A DNA stretch of 64,000 nucleotides from BPGL01 sp035463115 (lineage in GTDB: Bacteria > Actinomycetota > UBA4738 > HRBIN12): the NCBI GenBank assembly GCA_035463115.1, contig DATHTO010000139.1, forward strand, positions 1-64,000, read 5' to 3'. The notes under the pieces were generated by a model that saw nothing but the letters and a program-made list of their open reading frames with translations, had not been told where the DNA came from and did no database searches. This document shows, piece by piece, positions 48,830-58,050 of this stretch (position 1 is the stretch's first letter; each line of letters starts with the position of its first letter). The position numbers and the translations under genes were made by a program.

Positions 48830-49801
48830 TCAGTCGGCGTAGCGCGCGAGGGTCTCGCGCGCCGTGCCCGCCACCTGGTCGCGGAGCTCCGGGGGCCCGA
48901 GGACGTCGACGTCGGCTCCGAGCCGCAGGACGAGCCGCGCGACCCAGGCCAGCCGACGTGAGGGGAGGGTCACCTCGATCGCCCCGTCCTCGACCTCCGA
49001 TGCGTCGGTCGTGGCGTAGTACTCCGAGACCCACCGTGCCGCCGGCCGCAGCCGTAGCCGGACCTCGACGTCCTGCGACGTCGGTGAGTAGAGCGGACGC
49101 CCCGCCCCCCGCAGACCGCGTGGGGAGAACGACTCCCCCGTCGGCTCGGCCTCGCGGATCCGATCGATCCGGAACAGTCGCTCGCCATCGGCGTCGACGT
49201 CCCAGGCCGCGACGTACCAGTGGCCGAGGCTCGAGAAGACCTCTTCCGGATCCACCGTCCGGTCGGTCGATTCGTTCGTCGACGCCGCGAGGTACCGGAT
49301 CCGGAGGCGGTGGTGGTCGGCCGCCGCCGCGCGCACGTCGTCGAGGGCGGGCGGCGCGGCCCCGTGCGCCGCGGCCTCGATCCCCGCGACGTCGCCGAGC
49401 GTGTCGGCGCCGAGGGACCCTCGGAGCTTCTCGAGGGCGCTCGCCAGGACGGGTGCCTCCGGAACACCTGGCGTGGCGAGCAGCTCCGTGCCGCGGAGGT
49501 ACACGGCGAGGGCCTCCTGCCGGGTCAGCCGCAGCGGCCGAGCGAAGTGGTCCGCCATCGAGATCGAGATGCTGCCGTCGTCGTCGATCCAGACGTCGAT
49601 CAGGTCGCCAGGTCCGTACGGCGGGAGCCCCGACATGAACAGCAGCTCGAGGTCCTTCCGCAGCTGCGTCGCCGGAACACCGAAGAGGTCCGCGGCGTCG
49701 TCGAGCGTCGTGCCGTCGTGCCGCACGAGGTACGGCACGATCGTCAGCATCCGTCCGAGCCGTTCGGAGGTCCGGCTCGGTGCTCGACGCCGCTCAGGCA
49801 T
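48830..49801 (-). CDS. pafC: WYL-domain regulator PafC
   Basis: A 323-residue regulator. A helix-turn-helix lies at about 15-65 (RLGRMLTIVPYLVRHDGTTLDDAADLFGVPATQLRKDLELLF). The WYL domain follows (LRIRYLAASTNESTDRTVDPEEVFSSLGHWYVAAWDVD), then the WCX extension to the C-terminus. With PafB it forms the PafBC activator of the DNA-damage response in mycobacteria. Its ATG lies inside pafB, with an 8-base overlap, so the two are coupled. Confidence 0.92.
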   Translation of the reverse strand: MPERRRAPSRTSERLGRMLTIVPYLVRHDGTTLDDAADLFGVPATQLRKDLELLFMSGLPPYGPGDLIDVWIDDDGSISISMADHFARPLRLTRQEALAVYLRGTELLATPGVPEAPVLASALEKLRGSLGADTLGDVAGIEAAAHGAAPPALDDVRAAAADHHRLRIRYLAASTNESTDRTVDPEEVFSSLGHWYVAAWDVDADGERLFRIDRIREAEPTGESFSPRGLRGAGRPLYSPTSQDVEVRLRLRPAARWVSEYYATTDASEVEDGAIEVTLPSRRLAWVARLVLRLGADVDVLGPPELRDQVAGTARETLARYAD

Positions 49802-50771
49802 CCACGACCTCGCGGAGACGCCGGACGACCTCGTCGCGCACGGTCGGCGGTCCGAGGACCTCCGCGTCGGGCCCGTACTGGAGGACCGCGGCCGCGAGGA
49901 TCCCTTCGTCCGCGTACGGCACCGACAGGACGACGCGGCCGTCGCCGAGCGTCCCTCCCTCCTGCGCATCCGCGAACCCGTCGCGGGCGAGCCACGCGAC
50001 CTCGGGATCGAACGCGATCGAGGCCCGCTCCTCGCCCGAGGCATCCCACGGCCCGGCTTCGACGTGGTCGGCCGCGCGGAAGCCCGCCGGCGGTTCGCTC
50101 CCCTCGCCGTCGTCGTCGATCGCCGACGTGATGCGCGACAGGCGGAACGCGCGCACCTCGTCACGATCGCGGTCGTGGCCGACGAGGTACCAGTGCCCGC
50201 CGCGGAAGACCACCCCCCAGGCGTCCACGTCCCGCTCGCCGTCGGCTCCTTGCGACGTCCGGTAGCCGAACCGCACGCGACGTCGCTGCTGCGCCGCGTC
50301 CGCGGCGGCGAGGACGGCCGCGCTCGGCGCGTCGGATCCGGCGACCAGGGGTCCGCCCGCCATGCCGGCGAGGACGCCTCCGTCGGCGCCGAAGACCAGC
50401 TTGCGGACCCCCTGCTCGACCGCCGTCTCCTCGCGACCGCTCTGGGCCGCGACGAAGAGGGCCGTGATCTCCTCTGGGCTGAACTCGATCTCGGGGAGGT
50501 AGTACTCGTCCTTGCGGATCACGTAGCCCTGCTCGGTGCCCCACGCGTCGGTCTCGTCCATCCGCAACGGAACGCCGTACTCCCGCAGCACGTCCTTGTC
50601 GCGCTCGAACATGCGCTTCGCGGACTCGAGGTTGTCGCCCTGATAGGCGTCGAGCGTCTCGCGGATCTCCTCGAACGTCAGTGGCCTGCGTGACTCGAGG
50701 AGCAGGCCGACGAGGTTCAGGAGGCGCTCGAGCGGCTCCATCCGGTCGCGCGACGCATCGGCCTCCCCCAT
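49794..50771 (-). CDS. pafB: WYL-domain regulator PafB
   Basis: A 325-residue paralogue and partner of PafC. Helix-turn-helix region: PLERLLNLVGLLLESRRPLTFEEIRETLDAY, then the WYL domain (VRFGYRTSQGADGERDVDAWGVVFRGGHWYLVGHDRD) and the WCX end (SVPYADEGILAAAVLQYGPDAEVL). The partner is pafC downstream. ATG 50771 lies nine bases after TATGAT, giving a leaderless or nearly leaderless mRNA. In mycobacteria pafA, pafB and pafC form one operon; here a divergent gene separates pafA from pafB. Confidence 0.92.
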   Translation of the reverse strand: MGEADASRDRMEPLERLLNLVGLLLESRRPLTFEEIRETLDAYQGDNLESAKRMFERDKDVLREYGVPLRMDETDAWGTEQGYVIRKDEYYLPEIEFSPEEITALFVAAQSGREETAVEQGVRKLVFGADGGVLAGMAGGPLVAGSDAPSAAVLAAADAAQQRRRVRFGYRTSQGADGERDVDAWGVVFRGGHWYLVGHDRDRDEVRAFRLSRITSAIDDDGEGSEPPAGFRAADHVEAGPWDASGEERASIAFDPEVAWLARDGFADAQEGGTLGDGRVVLSVPYADEGILAAAVLQYGPDAEVLGPPTVRDEVVRRLREVVDA

Positions 50772-50780
50772 CGCTGGGGC

Positions 50781-50786
50781 ATCATA
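50781..50786 (-). promoter_or_regulatory. -10 box of pafB (leaderless type)
   Basis: TATGAT on the minus strand, nine bases before the ATG of pafB. It lies in the 46-base divergent gap with the plus-strand unknown gene. Confidence 0.5.
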
Positions 50787-50817
50787 GCCAGGTCATGCCG
50801 ATGCTCCGGACGCACCG

Positions 50818-51459
50818 GTGATCCGGTACCGACGTGAGGACGACGCGCTCGTCGCGACGTCCGAGATCGCGGTGGGGGTCGATCGGATCACGGTGTCCGT
50901 GCGCCTCGGTGCCTGGCCGTTCGGCGTCCCGGACGCGGGCGGCCTCCGCGGCGCGCCCGTCGTCGTCGTGCCGGCGGAGGACCTCGTCGGGCTCGCCGTC
51001 GCCGGCATCCGCCGGAGCGGCGGGCTCGACCCTCTCGTCGTGGCCGATGCCCGATCCTCAGCGAGGATCACCCTCCAGGCCGGGCCCGAGGTCGCCGTGG
51101 TGGTCGGCCACGACCGGGAGGTCTTGGAGGACCTCCGCGGCGTCGGCGGCCGGCCGCTTCCCGCGCTCCCGCTCGACGACGCGGCTGCGGTCGACGCGTG
51201 GGTTCGGGGATGCCGCGTGGATCTCGATCTGGCGGTTCCGTCGGGTGCCGACGACGTGCGGAGCGCCGCCCGGGCGGCCCTCGCCCGGGCGACCGTTCCT
51301 GCGATGCACCACGTCGTCGAGGTCGATCCTCGCCCCGCGTTCGACGAGCTGGGCAGCCCGATCGAACACGCGTCGTTGACGATGCTCGCGGCGGCAGCGG
51401 CGGGGGTCCTGGCCGGACGCGTCGCCGCCCGGAACCGCCGATGGCACGCGACGTCGTGA
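50818..51459 (+). CDS. Hypothetical protein between pafB and pafA
   Basis: A 213-residue protein not recognised. High GC at third codon positions supports coding on the plus strand, and nothing else covers this 676-base span. The sequence has beta-rich stretches (ITVSVRLGAWPFGV; ARITLQAGPEVAVVVGH) and a hydrophobic segment near the C-terminus (LTMLAAAAAGVLAGRVAA) that could be a membrane anchor with a basic end. GTG 50818 is the first start after the divergent gap; its ribosome site is weak. It runs opposite to its neighbours and interrupts the usual pafA-pafB linkage. Confidence 0.6.
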   Translation: MIRYRREDDALVATSEIAVGVDRITVSVRLGAWPFGVPDAGGLRGAPVVVVPAEDLVGLAVAGIRRSGGLDPLVVADARSSARITLQAGPEVAVVVGHDREVLEDLRGVGGRPLPALPLDDAAAVDAWVRGCRVDLDLAVPSGADDVRSAARAALARATVPAMHHVVEVDPRPAFDELGSPIEHASLTMLAAAAAGVLAGRVAARNRRWHATS

Positions 51460-51496
51460 CGGTGAGCCTCCGCCGGCGTCGAGCGTCGTCCCGCCT

Positions 51497-52855
51497 TCAC
51501 ATGTGCGCGATCAGCTGCTCGACGCGCTCGTCGACGCTCCGGAACGGGTCCTTGCACAGGACCGTCCGCTGCGCCTGGTCGTTCAGCTTCAGGTGCACCC
51601 AATCCACCGTGTAGTCGCGCCGCTTGGCCTTCGCCTGCTTGATGAAGTCCCCGCGGAGCTTCGCGCGGGTCGTCTGCGGCGGCTCGCGCATCGCCTTCGC
51701 GATCGTCCCGTCGTCGGTGACCCGCTCGACCTTGTCGCCGCGCTCGAGCAGGTAGTAGAGCCCTCGATCGCGGTTCACGTCGTGGTACGACAGGTCGAGC
51801 AGCGCGATCTTCGGGCTCGCGAGCGGCAGGTCGTGCTTCGCCATGTATCGCTCGATCAGCAGCCGCTTCGTGACCCAATCGACCTTGCGAGCCAGGCGAT
51901 CGGCATCGTCGCGCTCCAGCGCGTCGATCGCCTCGCCCCATTCCTTCAGGAGCAGGGCGCTCGTCTCGTCGGCCCCACGGCGCTCGACGAACCGCGACGT
52001 CTTCTCGAAGTACTCCCGCTGCATCTCGATCGCCGAGAGCTCACGGCCGTTCGCGAGCTTCACGGTCCGCGTGCAGCTCGCGTCGTGGCTGATCTCACGG
52101 ATCGCGCGGATCGGGTTCTCGAGCGTCATGTCGCGCATCACGGTGTTCGCCTCGACCATCCGCAGCACGAGATCCGTGATGCCGACCTTCATGAACGTCG
52201 TCCACTCGCTCATGTTCGAGTCGCCGACGATCACATGCAGCCGACGGAAGCGCTCCGCGTCGGCATGCGGCTCGTCGCGCGTGTTGATGATCGGCCGCGA
52301 TCGCGTGGTCGCGCTCGAGACGCCTTCCCAGATGTGCTCGGCTCGCTGCGAGATGCAGTACTGCGCGCCGCGCGGGCCGTGCAGGACCTTGCCGGCGCCG
52401 CACCAGATCTGACGCGTGACGAAGAACGGGATCAGCACGTCGGCCATGCGCGCGAACTCCCCGTGCCGCGCGACGAGGTAGTTCTCGTGGCACCCGTAGG
52501 AGTTCCCGGCCGAGTCGGTGTTGTTCTTGAACAGGTACACCTGCCCGCTGATGCCCTCCTCGTGCAGGCGAAGCTCGGCCGCCGACAGCAGATGCTCGAG
52601 GATCCGCTCACCCGCCTTGTCGTGCGCCACGAGCTCCCGGATCGAGTCGCACTCGGGCGTCGCGTATTCCGGGTGGGAGCCGACGTCGAGGTAGAGACGC
52701 GCGCCGTTCTCGAGGAAGACGTTCGACGATCGTCCCCAGTGCACCACGCGCCGGAACAGGTACCGCGCGACCTCGTCGGGCGAGAGCCGCCGCTGGCCAC
52801 GGAACGTGCACGTCACGCCGTACTCGTTCTCGAGTCCGAAGATCCGCCGATCCAT
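51497..52855 (-). CDS. pafA: Pup-protein ligase PafA
   Basis: A 452-residue ligase that joins Pup to lysines of target proteins. The glutamine-synthetase-like nucleotide site begins FGLENEYGVTCTF. RRLSPDEVARYLFRRVVHWGRSSNVFL, LFKNNTDSAGNSYGCHENYL and SATTRSRPIINTRDEPHA are near-identical to the mycobacterial family. The conserved end HLKLNDQAQRTVLCKDPFRSVDERV completes it. The length and NTDSAGNSYGCHENYL distinguish it from Dop. A TAGGCT box lies seven bases before the ATG at 52855. It is separated from prcA by a 59-base gap. Confidence 0.97.
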   Translation of the reverse strand: MDRRIFGLENEYGVTCTFRGQRRLSPDEVARYLFRRVVHWGRSSNVFLENGARLYLDVGSHPEYATPECDSIRELVAHDKAGERILEHLLSAAELRLHEEGISGQVYLFKNNTDSAGNSYGCHENYLVARHGEFARMADVLIPFFVTRQIWCGAGKVLHGPRGAQYCISQRAEHIWEGVSSATTRSRPIINTRDEPHADAERFRRLHVIVGDSNMSEWTTFMKVGITDLVLRMVEANTVMRDMTLENPIRAIREISHDASCTRTVKLANGRELSAIEMQREYFEKTSRFVERRGADETSALLLKEWGEAIDALERDDADRLARKVDWVTKRLLIERYMAKHDLPLASPKIALLDLSYHDVNRDRGLYYLLERGDKVERVTDDGTIAKAMREPPQTTRAKLRGDFIKQAKAKRRDYTVDWVHLKLNDQAQRTVLCKDPFRSVDERVEQLIAHM

Positions 52856-52862
52856 CGCGACC

Positions 52863-52868
52863 AGCCTA
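52863..52868 (-). promoter_or_regulatory. -10 box of pafA (leaderless type)
   Basis: TAGGCT on the minus strand, seven bases before the pafA ATG. pafA can therefore be expressed apart from prcA. Confidence 0.5.
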
Positions 52869-52914
52869 CGCCGGGTCCCGCGAACGACGAGGGAACGTCA
52901 CGCCGGCGGGCGGC

Positions 52915-53601
52915 TCAGGCGAGCGCCGCGACGATCTCGTCGGCGCGCAGACGTCGGAACTTCCGCCGCGCGGTGCGCGTGCGGTCGAGGACGCCGGCCT
53001 CGATCTGGTCGGGGAGGATCTGACGCGCCTCGGGGACCGCTGCGAGGGCGTCGACGGCGGACCGGACGGCGCCGGCCAGATCGGCGCCGTCGCGGTACCG
53101 CGAACCCAAGGCCTGCGTCAGCTCCTCGGCGTGTCCGCCCATCGCGACGAACCGCTGCTCGTCGGTGACCGATCCGTCGAACAGGATGTGGTACATCGCC
53201 GTGCCCGCCTCTTCGCCGTCGACCTCTCCGACGAGCACCTCGACCTCGTAGGGCTTCATCTGTTGGGTGAAGATCGTCGAGAGCGACTGCGAGTACGCGT
53301 TCGCGAGATCGCGCGCCTTGACGTCTTCGCGGCCGTACGCGTAGCCGCGGAGGTCGGCGAGGCGGATCCCCGCGATCCGCAGCTCCTCGAACTCGCTGTA
53401 CTTGCCGACGCCGGCGAACGCGATGTGGTCGTAGATCTCGCTGATCTTGTGCAACGTCGCGCTCGGGTTCTCGGCCACGAAGAGGAGGCCGTCGGCGAAC
53501 TCGAGCCCGACCACGGAGCGACCGCGCGCGATGCCCTTGTGGGCGTAGTCGGAGCGGTCCTTCATCAGCTGCTCGGGGGCGACGTACGGCATGAAGCTCA
53601 T
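52915..53601 (-). CDS. prcA: Proteasome subunit alpha
   Basis: A 228-residue 20S proteasome alpha subunit. The N-terminal gate sequence MPYVAPEQLMKDRSDYAHKGIARGRSVVGLEF is typical, and KISEIYDHIAFAGVGKYSEFE follows. There is no N-terminal catalytic threonine. The C-terminal tail is basic. Its ATG overlaps the prcB stop by 4 bases, so the two chains are made together, as usual in actinobacteria. Confidence 0.96.
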   Translation of the reverse strand: MSFMPYVAPEQLMKDRSDYAHKGIARGRSVVGLEFADGLLFVAENPSATLHKISEIYDHIAFAGVGKYSEFEELRIAGIRLADLRGYAYGREDVKARDLANAYSQSLSTIFTQQMKPYEVEVLVGEVDGEEAGTAMYHILFDGSVTDEQRFVAMGGHAEELTQALGSRYRDGADLAGAVRSAVDALAAVPEARQILPDQIEAGVLDRTRTARRKFRRLRADEIVAALA

Positions 53602-54401
53602 CGGACACGCTCCTCGAGGACCGTGGCCACGGCGGCCGCGACCTCGGCCTCCGGCACCTCGTCGGCCCCACCGACCGTCACGGCGAGCAGCACGGGGTAC
53701 GACCCGCGGGACGGGTCGGGGCCGCCGGTCGCGGAGTCGTCGTCGGCCGCGTCGATCAAGGCCTCGACCGCGACGCGGATCGCCTCGTCACGAGCGAGCT
53801 GGGGGCGCCACCGCTTCTTCAACGAGTTCTTCGCGGGCAACGAGCCCGATCCCGTCGCCTGGAAGTCGTCTTCCTCCCAGCGGCCGCCCGTCGCGTCGTA
53901 GTAGAAGATGCGGCCCTCGCCGCGCCGCTCGTCGAACCCGCCGAACAACGGGACCACCACGAGCCCTTGCATCGCGAGCGGGAAGTTCTCACGGATCATC
54001 TGCGCGAGCCGGTTCGCCTTGCCCTCGAGCGAGAGCCGGCTCCCGGTGATCTTCTCGTAGTGCTCGAGCTCGAGCTGGAACAGCTTCACCATCTCGACGG
54101 CCTGCCCGGCGGCACCCGCGATCGCGATGGCGGAATAGTCGTCGGCCGGGAAGACCTTCCGCATCTTCGCGTCGGCGATGAGGTTCCCGGCCGTCGCACG
54201 CCGGTCGCCGGCCATCAGCATGCCGTCGGCGAACTTCAGCCCGAGGACCGTCGTGCCGTGCGGGACCGCGAGCGGCTCCGCCGCCCGGTCGCGGAGCGCC
54301 GGCGGGATCGCGTCGGGGCGCTCGTGCCGCACGAGCTCGAGGAAGCTGGGGCTCGCCCCGAACGGCGTCCGGGCGAGCGGGAGCTGGAGCTCGTCGGTCA
54401 C
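53598..54401 (-). CDS. prcB: Proteasome subunit beta
   Basis: A 267-residue 20S proteasome catalytic subunit. A 49-residue propeptide precedes the nucleophile Thr50 (VPHGTTVLGLKFADG). MAGDRRATAGNLIADAKMRKVF and AIAGAAGQAVEMVKLFQLEL match the family. Ser-Gly-Ser-Gly-Ser near DDFQATGSGSLPAKN is the conserved catalytic-site loop region. The GTG overlaps the pup stop codon, so pup, prcB and prcA are translated as a coupled set. Confidence 0.96.
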   Translation of the reverse strand: MTDELQLPLARTPFGASPSFLELVRHERPDAIPPALRDRAAEPLAVPHGTTVLGLKFADGMLMAGDRRATAGNLIADAKMRKVFPADDYSAIAIAGAAGQAVEMVKLFQLELEHYEKITGSRLSLEGKANRLAQMIRENFPLAMQGLVVVPLFGGFDERRGEGRIFYYDATGGRWEEDDFQATGSGSLPAKNSLKKRWRPQLARDEAIRVAVEALIDAADDDSATGGPDPSRGSYPVLLAVTVGGADEVPEAEVAAAVATVLEERVR

Positions 54402-54598
54402 TCGCCGCCCTTCTGGACGTACGACTTCACGAACTCCTCGGCGTTCTCCTCGAGGACCGAGTCGATCTCGTCGAGGATCTCGTCCATCTCGTCCTTGAGC
54501 TCCTCGGCCTTGGACGAGGAGGTGACCTGCCCGGCGTCGTCGCCGCCGTCACCATCGCCGCCCTTGCGTTGGATCCGCTTCTGTTCCTGCTCCGGCAT
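54398..54598 (-). CDS. pup: Prokaryotic ubiquitin-like protein Pup
   Basis: A 66-residue disordered, charged protein used as a degradation tag. The C-terminus is VQKGGE, with Glu as the final residue. In many actinobacteria the gene encodes Gln, which Dop must deamidate; here Glu is already encoded, as in corynebacteria. The middle (SKAEELKDEMDEILDEIDSVLEENAEEFVKSYV) is the Mpa-binding helix. GCAGGAGCC precedes the ATG at 54598. It overlaps prcB by 4 bases. Confidence 0.96.
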   Translation of the reverse strand: MPEQEQKRIQRKGGDGDGGDDAGQVTSSSKAEELKDEMDEILDEIDSVLEENAEEFVKSYVQKGGE

Positions 54599-54629
54599 CG
54601 TGGAGGCTCCTGTCGGGGTGCGAGACACG

Positions 54630-54635
54630 ATTCTA
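54630..54635 (-). promoter_or_regulatory. -10 box of pup-prcB-prcA
   Basis: TAGAAT on the minus strand, about 31 bases before the pup ATG; the leader holds AGGAG. No clear -35 is seen. It lies in the 73-base gap after dop. Confidence 0.45.
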
Positions 54636-54671
54636 TCGCCGGTCACGGACCCGATCGGCGAAGCGACGGGT

Positions 54672-56156
54672 CTAGCCCTGGAGCTTGTCGACGAGCTCGG
54701 CCGCGTCGGCCACCTCGTCGAGCAGGCGCTCCACGTGGATGCGCGTGCCGCGGAGGGGCTCCCGCATCGGGATGCGCTGCAGCGCGTCACGGCCGGTGTC
54801 CATGATGATGGAGTCCCACGAGGCCGCCGCGATCGCGTCCGGGAACCGCGTGATGCAGCGTCCTCGGAAGTACGCCCGGGTGTCCTCGGGCGGATGCATC
54901 ATCGCCCGCTCCACCTCGTCGTCGAGGACCAGCCGCTCGACCTTGCCGGTCGCGGCGAGCCGGTGGTACAGCCCCTTCGTGCGCCGAACGTCGTGGTACT
55001 GGAGGTCGATCGCCCGGAGCTTCGGATCGGCCCACTCGAGCCGATCGCGCTCGCGGTAGCCCTGCAGCAGCCGTAGCTTCGCCACCCAATCGAGCTGCGC
55101 GCTGAGCTCCATCGGATCGCGTTCCAGCGCCGCGAGGACCTGCTCCCACCGCTCGAGGATCGCCCGGTTCTCGGGCGTGTCGTCCTCGCGGTCGACGTAC
55201 TTGCGCGCGAGCTCGAAGTACTCCCACTGCATCTGCGCGGCCGTGAGGCGCCGGCCGTCGCCGAGCTCGACGGTCGTGCGCAGGGTCACGTCGCGCGACA
55301 CCTCGTGGATCGCCGCGACCGGGTTCACGATCGTCAGATCGGGCAGGAATCCGTCCTCGATCATCTTGAGGACGATCGCGGTGGTTCCGAGCTTCAGGAA
55401 GATCGCGACCTCGCAGAGGTTCGCGTCACCGACGATCACGTGGAGCCGTCGGTAGCGGTCGGGGTCGGCGTGCGGCTCATCGCGGGTGTTGATGATCGGC
55501 CGCTTCAAGGTCGTCTCGAGGCCCACCTCGGTCTCGAAGAAATCCGACCGCTGGCTCAGCTGATAGACGTGGCGGCCGCGGTCGTCCCACTGCGCCTCGA
55601 GGCCGACCTTCCCGGCGCCGGTGATCACCTGCCGCGTCACGAAGAACGGCGTGAGGTCGCGCGCGATGTCGGCGAACGGCGTCGCTCGGTCGACGAGGTA
55701 GTTCTCGTGCGTCCCGTAGGAGTTGCCCTTGCCGTCGGAGTTGTTCTTGTAGATCGACAGCGGCGGGCCGTCGGGCATCTGCGCGGTGACCTCGTCGAGC
55801 GACCGCTCCAGGATCCGCTCCCCCGCCTTGTCGTGGACGACGAGATCACGGACGGACAGGCATTCCGGGGTCGAGTACTCGGGATGGGCGTGGTCGACGT
55901 AGTACCGCGCCCCGTTCGGCAGGATCACGTTCGCCAGGCCGAGGTCCTCGTCGCTCGCCTCGCGCGCCGGGACCGGCTCGAACCCACGGGCGTCGCGGAG
56001 CGGCGATTCGTCCTCGTAGTCCCATCGGATGCGCCGGAGCGCTCCCGCGAACGAGGAGATCAGCAGGCTGGACGACAGGACGGGATTGAAATCGGGATGA
56101 CCGGGAGCGGCGATCCCGTATTCCGTCTCCGTCCCGAGGACCTTGGGGATGGCCAC
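54672..56156 (-). CDS. dop: Depupylase/deamidase Dop
   Basis: A 494-residue relative of PafA that removes Pup from substrates. The N-terminus LGTETEYGIAAPGHPDFNPVLSSSLLI has the Dop-specific loop (LSSSLL). STPECLSVRDLVVHDKAGERILE, IYKNNSDGKGNSYGTHENYL and TLKRPIINTRDEPHADPDRYRRLHVIVGDANL are shared with PafA. It is longer than PafA and has Dop-type NNSDGKGNSYGTHENY. Because Pup ends in Glu here, only its depupylase role would be needed. GTG 56156 follows an AAGGTGG site; mpa ends 9 bases before it. Confidence 0.96.
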   Translation of the reverse strand: MAIPKVLGTETEYGIAAPGHPDFNPVLSSSLLISSFAGALRRIRWDYEDESPLRDARGFEPVPAREASDEDLGLANVILPNGARYYVDHAHPEYSTPECLSVRDLVVHDKAGERILERSLDEVTAQMPDGPPLSIYKNNSDGKGNSYGTHENYLVDRATPFADIARDLTPFFVTRQVITGAGKVGLEAQWDDRGRHVYQLSQRSDFFETEVGLETTLKRPIINTRDEPHADPDRYRRLHVIVGDANLCEVAIFLKLGTTAIVLKMIEDGFLPDLTIVNPVAAIHEVSRDVTLRTTVELGDGRRLTAAQMQWEYFELARKYVDREDDTPENRAILERWEQVLAALERDPMELSAQLDWVAKLRLLQGYRERDRLEWADPKLRAIDLQYHDVRRTKGLYHRLAATGKVERLVLDDEVERAMMHPPEDTRAYFRGRCITRFPDAIAAASWDSIIMDTGRDALQRIPMREPLRGTRIHVERLLDEVADAAELVDKLQG

Positions 56157-56165
56157 GCGGCCACC

Positions 56166-57893
56166 TTACAGGTACTGCCCCGCGTTGACGCGCTCGACCT
56201 GTCGACCGTCGCCGTCGCGCCCGAGGAGAGTGCGGACGTACACGATCCGCTCGCCCTTCTTGCCCGAGATCCGCGCCCAGTCGTCGGGGTTCGTCGTGTT
56301 CGGGAGGTCCTCGTTCTCCTTGAACTCGTCGCGGATCGCGGTGAACAGATCGTCGCCCTTGATGCCCTTCTCACCGGTCTGCAGGAAGCGCTTGATCGCG
56401 TCCTTCTTCGCCCGTCGGACGATGTTCTCGATCATCGCGCCGGAGTTGAAGTCCTTGAAGTAGAGGATCTCCTTGTCGCCGCTCGCGTACGTGACCTCGA
56501 GGAACCGGTTCTCGTCGGACGGCGCGTACATGCGCTCGACGGTCTTCTCGATCATCCGCCGGCACGCGGCCGCGATGTCGTCGCCGTAGCGCTCGATCTC
56601 GTCGGGATGGATCGGAACCGACGGGTGCAGGTACTTCGACATGATGTCGGCTGCCTGTGACTGGTTCGGCCGCTCGATCTTGATCTTCACGTCGAGCCGG
56701 CCGGGACGCAGGATCGCCGGATCGATCAGATCCTCGCGGTTCGAGGCGCCGATCACGATCACGTCCTTGAGCGTCTCGACGCCGTCGAGCTCGGAGAGGA
56801 GCTGCGGCACGATCGTCGATTCGACGTCGCTCGAGATGCCCGTGCCCCGCGTGCGGAAGATCGAGTCCATCTCGTCGAAGAACACGATGACCGGAAGACC
56901 CTCTTCGCTGCGCTCCTTCGCGCGCTGGAAGATCTCGCGGATCTGCCGTTCGGTCTCGCCGACGTACTTGTTCAGGAGCTCGGGCCCCTTCACGTTCAGG
57001 AAGTAGCTGCGTGCGTCGTCGCGGCCGGTGCGCTCGGCGACCTTCTCGGCGAGCGACTTCGCGACCGCCTTCGCGATCAGCGTCTTGCCGCAGCCGGGAG
57101 GGCCGTACAGCAGCACGCCCTTCGGCGGCTCGAGCTGGTGCTCGTTGAAGAGCTCGGCGTACAGGAACGGGAGCTCCACGGCGTCGCGGATCGCCTCGAT
57201 CTGCCCCTCGAGCCCGCCGATGTCCTCGTAGCTCACGTCGGGGATCTCTTCGAGGACGAGCTCCTCGACCTCCTCCTTCGGAAGGAGCTCGGTGATCGCC
57301 ATCGCGCGTGCGTCGAAGAGCACGTGATCGCCGGCCCGGCAGCCCAGCTCGAGCAGCTCGCCGGCCATATACACGACGTGCTCCTCGTCACCGCGCCCGA
57401 CCACGACGGCGCGGTCGGAGCCGAGGCGGTCCTTCACCTTCGCGACCTCGCCGGCGCGGTCGGGCTCGAGGACCTCGACCACGTTCAGCGACTCGTTCAA
57501 GATCACCTGGGCCCCCGCGGGGATCTTGGCCGTGTCGACGTCGGGCGCCGGGAGCACCCGCATCTTGCGGCCGGCGGTCACGACGTCCATCGAGCCGTCG
57601 TCGTTGATGCGGAGGAACACGCCGAACGTGCTCGGCGGCTGGGAGAGCTTCTCGACCTCGTGCGCCAGGGCCTCGATGCGGTCGCGCTCGCCGCGGAGCG
57701 CATCGGCGAGCTTCTGGTTCTGGCCCATCGCCTTGACGAGCTGCTCACGCGTTTCGACGAGCTTCTCCTCGAGGATCGTCACCTGGCGCGGAGCGTTCGT
57801 GAGGCGGCGACGCAGCAGGCCGATCTCGTCCTCGAGGAAGCGGACCTGCGAACGCAGGTCTTCGACGTGCTCGTGCTCGTTCCGGTCGGGCAT
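56166..57893 (-). CDS. mpa: Proteasome ATPase Mpa/ARC
   Basis: A 575-residue AAA ATPase. A coiled coil (about 5-85) binds Pup, two OB folds follow (about 90-205), then one AAA module with Walker A GPPGCGKT at 264-271 and Walker B VIVFFDEMDSIF at about 335-345. The C-terminus is AGQYL, the gate-opening motif that docks into the 20S core. Length fits ARC/Mpa. GGAGGTGG lies 6-8 bases before the ATG. It threads pupylated proteins into PrcA/PrcB. Confidence 0.97.
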   Translation of the reverse strand: MPDRNEHEHVEDLRSQVRFLEDEIGLLRRRLTNAPRQVTILEEKLVETREQLVKAMGQNQKLADALRGERDRIEALAHEVEKLSQPPSTFGVFLRINDDGSMDVVTAGRKMRVLPAPDVDTAKIPAGAQVILNESLNVVEVLEPDRAGEVAKVKDRLGSDRAVVVGRGDEEHVVYMAGELLELGCRAGDHVLFDARAMAITELLPKEEVEELVLEEIPDVSYEDIGGLEGQIEAIRDAVELPFLYAELFNEHQLEPPKGVLLYGPPGCGKTLIAKAVAKSLAEKVAERTGRDDARSYFLNVKGPELLNKYVGETERQIREIFQRAKERSEEGLPVIVFFDEMDSIFRTRGTGISSDVESTIVPQLLSELDGVETLKDVIVIGASNREDLIDPAILRPGRLDVKIKIERPNQSQAADIMSKYLHPSVPIHPDEIERYGDDIAAACRRMIEKTVERMYAPSDENRFLEVTYASGDKEILYFKDFNSGAMIENIVRRAKKDAIKRFLQTGEKGIKGDDLFTAIRDEFKENEDLPNTTNPDDWARISGKKGERIVYVRTLLGRDGDGRQVERVNAGQYL

Positions 57894-58050
57894 GCGGTTC
57901 CACCTCCAGCGAGGATCTCGCCCCCGGTCGGGAGGCCCAGCAGGGCTTCCCACCGCTCTTCCCGTTATGTACGGCAGCCGAGACCGGAAGGCTTAGGCCC
58001 ATTTTCGGGGTATCTGCCGACACCGACGAGAACCGCAGGTCAGCGCGGCT

